Shown here: piece after piece, positions 43,060-50,878 of the stretch
Position numbering within the stretch: position 1 is the stretch's first letter
Layout of the letters: every line of letters begins with the position of its first letter
Program-made: the position numbers and the translations under genes
NCBI GenBank assembly: GCA_019637225.1
Contig: JAHBWC010000049.1
Location: 1 to 60,326 of the forward strand
DNA length: 60,326 nt
From: Labilithrix sp.
GTDB lineage: Bacteria; Myxococcota_A; Polyangia; Polyangiales; Polyangiaceae
Direction of reading: 5' to 3'
The notes under the pieces: model-generated
What the model was told of the DNA's origin: nothing
The model's input: the letters and a program-made list of their open reading frames with translations, nothing else
Databases searched by the model: none

Positions 43060-44517
43060 ATGCGCCGATGGATCCAACTCGTGGCCGTTCTCGCGGTCGC
43101 GAGCAGCGCCGTCATGTGTGCGACGGCAGCGGATCGGACCGATCCCAACGAACCGTTCGTTCCGGTCGAGACGACCGACTCGAGCACGCCTCCTCCCCTT
43201 GTCGCGACCCCCGACGCCGACGACCCGGGTGTGAATCCGGAAACGGGCCTGCCGTGCACCGGCCTCCAGTGCCAGGTGCCCGCGTGCGGCGGGGACAAGA
43301 CGACCACGATCTCGGGGACTGTCTACGCGCCGAACGGCCGGCTGCCTCTTCCCAACGTCGTCGTCTACATCCCCAACGCTCAGCTGTCCCCGCTTCCGCG
43401 CGGCGTCACCTGCGATCGCTGCGGAACGCTCGTGAGCGGCAGCCCGATGGCCGCCGCGATCACCGACACGAAGGGACACTTCGTGTTGAAGGACGTGCCC
43501 GCCGGCGCCGACATCCCGCTCGTCATGCAGATCGGCAAGTGGCGTCGCAAGATCTCGCTCCCGCTCGTCGAGGCGTGCAAAGACAACCTCGCCGATCCCT
43601 CCGACACGGGGACCGATCCGAACACCAAGTACAGCTTGATCACGCGCCTGCCGCGTAACCAGCAGGAAGGCGATCTGCCGAAGATCGCGGTCACCACCGG
43701 CGGTTGCGATCCGATCCCGTGCCTCATCCCGAAGCTCGGCCTCGATGCCACCGAGTTCGGCGGCGGCTTCAGCGCGAAGGCGGTCAACTTCTACGGCGGC
43801 GCAAACGGCAGCGGTCCGGGCAACCCCCCGAAGGCCGACGTCGCGCTGTGGAACGATCTCGAGAAGCTCAAGCAGTACGACGTCGTCCTTCACTCCTGCG
43901 AGTGCGATGAGCACAACCAGAACAAGGGCTCGGCCGTCTGGCAGGCGATGAAGAGCTACGTCGACATGGGCGGACGTCTCTTCACGACCGACTACGGCTA
44001 CACGTTCATCGAGGACGCGCCCGCTCCGTGGTCCACGGTCGCGACGTGGGCCACCGAGCACGACGGAGGATTCCCGCCGTTCATCCCGGGCGGCGACTAT
44101 CCGATCAACCAGGGGTTCCCGAAGGGCAAGGCCCTCGCGGACTGGCTCGACTACACGAACGGCACGACGACCTCCGGCAAGGTCAACCTTCCGACCGTCT
44201 ACGCCAACGCGGTCGGGCTCGACAGGACGCGCGCCACGCCGTGGGTTACGGAGGATCCGGACGCCGGCGGCGCGCCGAAGATCTTCACGTTCAACTCGCC
44301 GGTCGGCGCGAAGCCCGACGAGCAGTGCGGACGCGTTGCGTTCGGTGACGCTCACATCTTCAGCCAGATCGAGAACAACGTGAGCACCAACTTCCCGGCC
44401 GGCTGCCGGGAGCAGATGAACGATCGCGAGAAGGTGATCGCGTTCCTCTTCTTCGACCTCACCGCCTGCGTCATCAGCGATCTCGTCCCGCAGGAGCCCC
44501 CGCCGATCGTCAAGTAG
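43060..44517 (+). CDS. Secreted protein with carboxypeptidase-regulatory-like domain
   Basis: 485 residues. MRRWIQLVAVLAVASSAVMCATAA is a signal peptide (Cys at 20 makes a lipobox possible). Residues about 85-175 form a CarboxypepD_reg-like beta sandwich (TTISGTVYAPNGRLPLPNVVVYIPNA ... DTKGHFVLKDVPAGADIPLVMQIG). Residues about 220-480 contain a globular domain (YDVVLHSCECDEHNQNKGSAVWQAMKSYVDMGGRLFTTDYGYTF) resembling class-I amidotransferase-like or ThuA-like segments. The ATG at 43060 has gaagg upstream; an earlier in-frame reading from 42958 would translate the repeat array and hide the signal peptide. Its promoter is probably controlled through that array. Confidence 0.8.
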   Translation: MRRWIQLVAVLAVASSAVMCATAADRTDPNEPFVPVETTDSSTPPPLVATPDADDPGVNPETGLPCTGLQCQVPACGGDKTTTISGTVYAPNGRLPLPNVVVYIPNAQLSPLPRGVTCDRCGTLVSGSPMAAAITDTKGHFVLKDVPAGADIPLVMQIGKWRRKISLPLVEACKDNLADPSDTGTDPNTKYSLITRLPRNQQEGDLPKIAVTTGGCDPIPCLIPKLGLDATEFGGGFSAKAVNFYGGANGSGPGNPPKADVALWNDLEKLKQYDVVLHSCECDEHNQNKGSAVWQAMKSYVDMGGRLFTTDYGYTFIEDAPAPWSTVATWATEHDGGFPPFIPGGDYPINQGFPKGKALADWLDYTNGTTTSGKVNLPTVYANAVGLDRTRATPWVTEDPDAGGAPKIFTFNSPVGAKPDEQCGRVAFGDAHIFSQIENNVSTNFPAGCREQMNDREKVIAFLFFDLTACVISDLVPQEPPPIVK

Positions 44518-44558
44518 CGAGGCGTTGCCTCCGCTCGGCGGGTCGCAAAGGCCCGCAC

Positions 44559-44595
44559 CTCACCCCGGCGTCCGGAGTCGGACGCCGCGGGTGAG
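44559..44595 (+). terminator. Strong hairpin downstream of the secreted protein gene
   Basis: CTCACCC plus CGGCGTCC pairs with GGACGCCG plus GGGTGAG: 15 base pairs, a one-base bulge and a six-base loop, starting 41 bases after the stop at 44517. There is no T tract after the stem, so it is either a T-less terminator or an mRNA-stabilising structure. Confidence 0.5.
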
Positions 44596-44655
44596 ATGGC
44601 CGCTCACGCGCGCGTCGCCGAGACCGACGCGCCGACGAGGGAACGTGCGCGCGTC

Positions 44656-44748
44656 GCGCGGCCCCCGCCATCGTTACGTGGCGCGGCCCTCGCCATCGTT
44701 ACGAAATGACTTCGAGCGGTCGCGTCCGCTTCGGCGGTCGCGCCCGCT
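44656..44748 (+). repeat. Two pairs of short direct repeats before the 44.8-kb lipoprotein gene
   Basis: Bases 44656-44678 and 44681-44703 are 23-base copies with one mismatch (ending gccatcgttacg), 25 bases apart. Bases 44716-44730 and 44734-44748 are 15-base copies with one mismatch (gcggtcgcgtccgct), 18 bases apart. They lie 25-117 bases before the ATG at 44773, where an operator would be expected. Confidence 0.6.
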
Positions 44749-44772
44749 CTCCTCTTGCCAAGGGTCCGCCCC

Positions 44773-45831
44773 ATGATTCGCCCCCTTACAGTTTCTCTCG
44801 CCACGGTCACGGTCTCTCTCCTCGCCCTCACCGGCTGTCCGAGCAGCGTGACGATCGCGAGCGAGATCGAGAACGAGAGCGCGCCGCGCTCGGCCTGCTC
44901 CGTGTATCTCGACGCGCTCGTGGAGCGCGACGCGCGCTGCTCCTCACGGGAGATGAGCGCCGCGTCGCGGGCTCGCTACGAGCAGCTCTGCGAGAACAAC
45001 CTCGCGGCGCCGGGCGTCGTCGACGGCAGCGCCTCTCTCGCGCGATGCGCCGACGCGACGAGGTCGACGGCCTGCGACAGGGAGCCGGAATGCGAGGTCG
45101 ATCCCGGCGAGCTCCCCGGCGGTGCGGCCTGCGGCATCGACGCTCAATGCCAGAGCGCTTCCTGCGTGAAGTCGGGCTCGGACAGCTGCGGGACCTGCGC
45201 CGAGCACGCTCCCGTCGGCGCTCCGTGCGACAGGCTCGAGTGCGTCGAGGGCAGTCGCTGCGTCCTCCTCCCCGGCGGCGAGACCAAGTGCGTCGCGCTC
45301 TCGATCCGCAAGGCCGGCGAGTCGTGCCTCGAAGAGACCTCCGCGTGCGACAAGGGCCTTCGGTGCGTCACCGACGAGAGCGCGAAGGCGACGTGCTTGC
45401 CCCTCGGCGAAGCGGGAGCTGCTTGCGAAGAGAACACGGCGTGCGCGGACGGCCTCCGGTGCATCCGGCTCAAGTGCGCGGCGCCCCTCGCCGAGGGCGT
45501 GCCGTGCCTCGTCGTTCGAGACGAGTGCGAGGTCGGGCTCGGCTGCGACCGGACCGAGAGGACCTGCAGGAAGATCGTCGACGTCGCGGCGGGGGCGGCG
45601 TGCGACCCGCTGACGCGCCGGTGCGCTCAGGGGATCTGCCAGGGCAGCTCGATCACGGGCGACGAGCGCAACGCGGTCATCACGCCGGGAACGTGTGTCG
45701 AGCCCCTCGCCGACGGAGCCGCGTGCAAGGAGCGCGGCGCCCCCGGCCACGCCGAGAGCCCGCCGTGCGACGCGCCCGCCGCGTGCATCGCGGGCAAGTG
45801 CGCGCTGCCGGACCCGTCTCAGTGCAAGTGA
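44773..45831 (+). CDS. Cys-rich Dickkopf-like secreted lipoprotein
   Basis: 352 residues. MIRPLTVSLATVTVSLLALTGC is a lipobox signal. There are about 34 cysteines with repeating units GxxC-x(5)-CxxGLxC (AACEENTACADGLRCI, ESCLEETSACDKGLRCV, GVPCLVVRDECEVGLGC). The type matches the lipoprotein at 40014-41153. It is the gene directly upstream of pqqA on the same strand (113-base gap). Confidence 0.8.
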   Translation: MIRPLTVSLATVTVSLLALTGCPSSVTIASEIENESAPRSACSVYLDALVERDARCSSREMSAASRARYEQLCENNLAAPGVVDGSASLARCADATRSTACDREPECEVDPGELPGGAACGIDAQCQSASCVKSGSDSCGTCAEHAPVGAPCDRLECVEGSRCVLLPGGETKCVALSIRKAGESCLEETSACDKGLRCVTDESAKATCLPLGEAGAACEENTACADGLRCIRLKCAAPLAEGVPCLVVRDECEVGLGCDRTERTCRKIVDVAAGAACDPLTRRCAQGICQGSSITGDERNAVITPGTCVEPLADGAACKERGAPGHAESPPCDAPAACIAGKCALPDPSQCK

Positions 45832-45944
45832 TCCGGCCCGAGCCTGCCGGAGGCCCGAGACGTCGACGCGGCACGTCAGCGGCGCCGGCGCGAAAGCGCT
45901 GGACAGGCCCCGGATTCGGGTCAGAATGACCACAAGGTAAGACA

Positions 45945-46103
45945 ATGAGCTGGACCAAGCCCGAAGCGATCGAGATCAAGATGGACGCCGAGATCTCCTC
46001 TTACCAGGACGACAACTACGATCCGATGAAGGACGGTCCGCTCTTCGTGAAGAGCGAGCAGCCGGCCGAGACGGATCTCGACGCCGTCCTCCCGCGCGCC
46101 TGA
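45945..46103 (+). CDS. pqqA: PQQ precursor peptide PqqA, extended form
   Basis: A 52-residue peptide starting MSWTKPEAIEIKMDAEISSY. It aligns with known PqqA peptides: Trp3 and Pro6 of the leader, then E-x-x-x-Y (Glu16 and Tyr20), the two residues that PqqE crosslinks and that become PQQ. Known PqqA is 20-30 residues long; this one continues for 32 residues after the Tyr, with an acidic start (QDDNYD) and a tail ending in DLDAVLPRA. The ATG at 45945 has aaggtaa just upstream (AAGG at 45934-45937, spacing 7). The maturation operon pqqBCDE lies 9.4 kb away on the other strand. Alternative: a PqqA-like RiPP precursor with another product, less likely because no second radical-SAM enzyme is in view. 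Confidence 0.85.
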   Translation: MSWTKPEAIEIKMDAEISSYQDDNYDPMKDGPLFVKSEQPAETDLDAVLPRA

Positions 46104-46237
46104 GCGCCGGCGAAGCTGACGACGACGGCGGCGCGCGGACGTCGCCCGAGAACGAGGCGACCCTCCCGCCCGGCGCTCTGCGCCCGCGGTCCGGCGAGGC
46201 GAGCACGCCACGCGCGCCGCGGATCGCGCGCTACGAG

Positions 46238-48562
46238 GTGGAGCGCGAGCTCGGAGCCGGAGCCGTCGGCGTCGTGCTCGCCGCGCTCGATCGCGAGACG
46301 CGCCGCTCGGTGGCGCTCAAGCTGCCGCTCGCCGACGTCGATCGCGACGAGATCCAGGCCGAAGCGCGCGTCACCGCGCAGCTCGAGCACCCGGCGATCG
46401 TGCCGGTCTACGACGTCGGACACGCGGACGATGGGCGGCCGTACTACACGATGCGGATCGTCGGGCGGCACTCGCTCCGCGACATCCTCCGAGCCGAGGG
46501 CCGCGAGGGGTGGTCGCTCGCGCGCCTCGTCTCGCTGCTCGTCCAGATCGCGCGTGCGCTCGGGTACGCGCACGAGCGCGGCGTCGTTCATCGCGATCTG
46601 AAGCCCGGCAACGTGCTCGTCGGCGATCACGGCGAGGTCTACGTCGCCGACTGGGGGCTCGCGCGCGTCGATCCGGCGAGCCCGGTCGCGCGCCGCCGAT
46701 CGGCCGACGATCCCGTCTCGGGCGTGATCGGCACGCCCGGCTACCTCGCGCCGGAGACGCTCGGCGGGCCCGTCGAAGCGATCGACCAGCGCGTCGACCT
46801 GTTCTCGCTCGGGGTCATCCTCTACGAGGTGCTCACCGGCGCGCATCCGTTCCGCCGCGCGACGACGGAGACGACGCTCGCCGCGACGCGCGCCGAGGTG
46901 CCGCCGCGGCCGCGTGCGGTGAACGCCGAGTGCCCGCTGCTGCTCGACGACCTCTGCGTCGAGCTCCTCGCGAAGGATCCGTCCGAGCGCCCGGTCTCGG
47001 CCTACGACGTCGCGCGGCGGCTCGAGGACTTCCTCGAAGGCGCGCGCGAGCGCGAGCGCCGCGAGGCGGAGGCGCACGCTCTGGCCGTGCGCGCGCGGGC
47101 GGTCGAGGAACGCTGGGTCGCGCTCGACGAAACGCGCGCCGAGCTCGAGAGGCAGGCGCGGGAGCGCCTCGAGCGCGTGCGCGGCTGGGAGCCGGCCTCG
47201 GCGAAGCGCGAGGCGTGGCTGCTCGAGGATCGCGCCGGCGAGGCGGCGCGGGCGCAAGGCGCGCTTCGCGCGGAGGCGATCGAGCTCTACTCGCGCGCGC
47301 TCGTGTTCGACCCCAGCTCGACGGCGGCGCGGCGCGGCCTCGCCGACATCTACTTCGCCCAGGCGCGGCTCGCCGAGGACGCGCGCCACGTCGCCGAGCA
47401 GGCGCAGTACGAGGCGCTCGTCCTCGAGCACGACGACGGGCGCTACGCCGCCCGGCTCGGCGGCGATGCGCGGCTCTCGCTGGCGTCGTCTCCGTCCGGC
47501 GCGCGCGTTCGCGCGTGGCGCTACGTGGAGCGCGATCGCATCCTCGTCCCGGAGGACGTGACGGACCTCGGGACGACGCCCGTGCGCGACGCGCGGCTCG
47601 CGGCGGGATCGTGGCTCCTCACGCTCGAGCGAGACGGGCATCGCGACGTCCGCTACCCGGTGCTCCTCCGGCGCGGCGAGCGGCACGAGGGCAGCGTTCG
47701 GCTCTACGACGACGCGGAGATCGGCGACGACTTCGTCTACGTCCCCGGCGGGGCGGCGATCCTCGGCGGCGACGCCGAGGCGTACGATCCGTATCCGCGG
47801 CGCGAGGCGCTCGTCGGCGACTTCGCGATCGCGCGCTATCCGGTGACGATGCGTGAATACTGCACGTTCCTCGACGCGCTGACCGAGGCCGATCCCGAGC
47901 GCGCCGCGCGCCACGTCCCGCGCGGCATGGGGCGGTCGTCGAGCGAGCGCGCCGTCACGCGCGTCTCCGGCCGCTGGCAGCCCGACGACGCCGTGCTCGA
48001 CGAGGAGGCGCGCGCGCGCTTCCCGCTCGAGGACGGCCACGCGTGGCGCGTGCCGGTGACGCTCGTCGACGGGTACGACGCGGAGGCGTTCGCAGCGTGG
48101 TCCGGCGCGCGCCTCGTCACCGACGTCGAGTGGGAGAAGGCGGCGCGCGGCGTCGACGGGCGCTTCCATCCGTGGGGCGATCGCTTCGATCCGACGTTCT
48201 GCCACATGCGCGAGTCGCGCCGCTTCGCGAGCCACGCGGAGCCCGCCGGCAGCTTCGCGCACGACGAGTCGCCTTACGGCGTGCGGGACATGGCCGGCGG
48301 CGTGCGCGAGTGGGTCGCCGACGTGGTGCTCGAGCCGCTCGACGCCGGGCCCGCCGGCGAGCTTCTGCGGAAGCGGACGCGGTCGGGCGACACGTCGTCC
48401 GACCGCCACGCGTGCCGCGCGGCGTCGCGGAGCTCGGCTCCGGCGATCCTGCGCGCGCCGGGCCTCGGCTTCCGGCTCGCTCGATCGCTCGGGCCACCCG
48501 CGTCCGCGGGTGAGCTCGGGCCTCCCGGGGCCGCGGGTGAGCGCCGGCCTCGCGTGCGCTGA
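46238..48562 (+). CDS. Ser/Thr protein kinase with C-terminal FGE-sulfatase (SUMF) domain
   Basis: 774 residues from the GTG at 46238. The kinase domain (1-260) has P-loop LGAGAVGVV, VALKLP, HRDLKPGN, ADWGLARV (DWG instead of DFG) and GTPGYLAPE. A Glu/Arg-rich coiled segment (about 270-370) and a PEGA-like part (SSPSGARVRAWRYV) follow, then a formylglycine-enzyme-like domain (about 500-755: YVPGGAAILGG, FAIARYPVTMREYCTFLDAL, RLVTDVEWEKAARGVDGRFHPWGD, YGVRDMAGGVREWV). Only one Cys of the usual FGE pair is left, so oxidase activity is doubtful. The true start is probably upstream: the strand-1 residues RIARYE precede the GTG, and the frame is open back to 45941 without ATG, GTG or TTG; a CTG at 46100 overlaps the pqqA stop (CTGA). 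Confidence 0.88.
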   Translation: MERELGAGAVGVVLAALDRETRRSVALKLPLADVDRDEIQAEARVTAQLEHPAIVPVYDVGHADDGRPYYTMRIVGRHSLRDILRAEGREGWSLARLVSLLVQIARALGYAHERGVVHRDLKPGNVLVGDHGEVYVADWGLARVDPASPVARRRSADDPVSGVIGTPGYLAPETLGGPVEAIDQRVDLFSLGVILYEVLTGAHPFRRATTETTLAATRAEVPPRPRAVNAECPLLLDDLCVELLAKDPSERPVSAYDVARRLEDFLEGARERERREAEAHALAVRARAVEERWVALDETRAELERQARERLERVRGWEPASAKREAWLLEDRAGEAARAQGALRAEAIELYSRALVFDPSSTAARRGLADIYFAQARLAEDARHVAEQAQYEALVLEHDDGRYAARLGGDARLSLASSPSGARVRAWRYVERDRILVPEDVTDLGTTPVRDARLAAGSWLLTLERDGHRDVRYPVLLRRGERHEGSVRLYDDAEIGDDFVYVPGGAAILGGDAEAYDPYPRREALVGDFAIARYPVTMREYCTFLDALTEADPERAARHVPRGMGRSSSERAVTRVSGRWQPDDAVLDEEARARFPLEDGHAWRVPVTLVDGYDAEAFAAWSGARLVTDVEWEKAARGVDGRFHPWGDRFDPTFCHMRESRRFASHAEPAGSFAHDESPYGVRDMAGGVREWVADVVLEPLDAGPAGELLRKRTRSGDTSSDRHACRAASRSSAPAILRAPGLGFRLARSLGPPASAGELGPPGAAGERRPRVR

Positions 48563-48627
48563 CGATGCGCGTCGGCGGGTGAGCGCGGCCTCGCGCGCGC
48601 TGACCCCGCGCGCACGAGCCCTCGAAG

Positions 48628-50343
<1,716 letters not shown>

Positions 50344-50396
50344 CGCGGTCCTCCCTGGCCGATCTTAGAGCATCGGGCCTCGCGGCGAGCGGCGGA

Positions 50397-50669
50397 TCAC
50401 CGCGACGCGCGCCGCATGTCCTCCGGCGCGACGCCCGTGCCGCGCGCGCCCGTCCTCGTCCGGCCTTCATCGCTCTCCGCGCCGGGGAGCCCGGCCGTGG
50501 CGCGCGCTCCGTCCAAGAGCGCGGTCGCGCCGTTCGCCACGCGCGCGGCGTTGGCCCGGAGCGCCTTCGCGCCCGTCACGGTCCCCACGCCGAGCGCCAC
50601 GATGAGCAGCGCGTACTCCGCGAGCGACGCGCCACGGACCCGACGCGTCGTCTTGATGTTGGCCTTCAT
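50397..50669 (-). CDS. Orphan Flp/Fap-type pilin-like protein
   Basis: 90 residues. The N-terminus has the class-III Flp prepilin pattern: basic leader MKANIKTTRRVRG, cleavage after Gly, then ASLAEYALLIVALGVGTVTG with Glu at position 5 and Tyr at 6 of the mature form, followed by a hydrophobic stretch. The C-terminal 40 residues are hydrophilic, longer than in most Flp pilins. No tad/cpa assembly genes are in the window, so assembly would depend on genes elsewhere. Confidence 0.75.
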   Translation of the reverse strand: MKANIKTTRRVRGASLAEYALLIVALGVGTVTGAKALRANAARVANGATALLDGARATAGLPGAESDEGRTRTGARGTGVAPEDMRRASR

Positions 50670-50756
50670 GACGAGGTGTATCGCAAGCCGCGTTCCGCCC
50701 CGTAACGAACGTCATTCCGAGGACATGGAGCGCGCCGACGCCGCCGACGGCGAACC

Positions 50757-50856
50757 CTTGCACAAGCGTTGTCCCGACGTTGCGCAAGCGGCGCGCGCCC
50801 GCTCCGCCCCCTTGCGCAACGCGCCCGCGCGCGCACCGGCCTGGACCCTTGCGCGA
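50757..50856. promoter_or_regulatory. Four TTGCGCAA-like palindromes upstream of the pilin gene
   Basis: CTTGCACAAG (50757-50766), TTGCGCAA (50780-50787), TTGCGCAA (50812-50819) and TTGCGCGA (50849-50856) lie 88-187 bases before the pilin start on the minus strand. The outer two deviate by one or two bases. Repeated identical dyads point to a regulator binding array. No such regulator is identified in the window. Confidence 0.5.
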
Positions 50857-50878
50857 CGCCCGCCGCGCCCGCGCGCGA

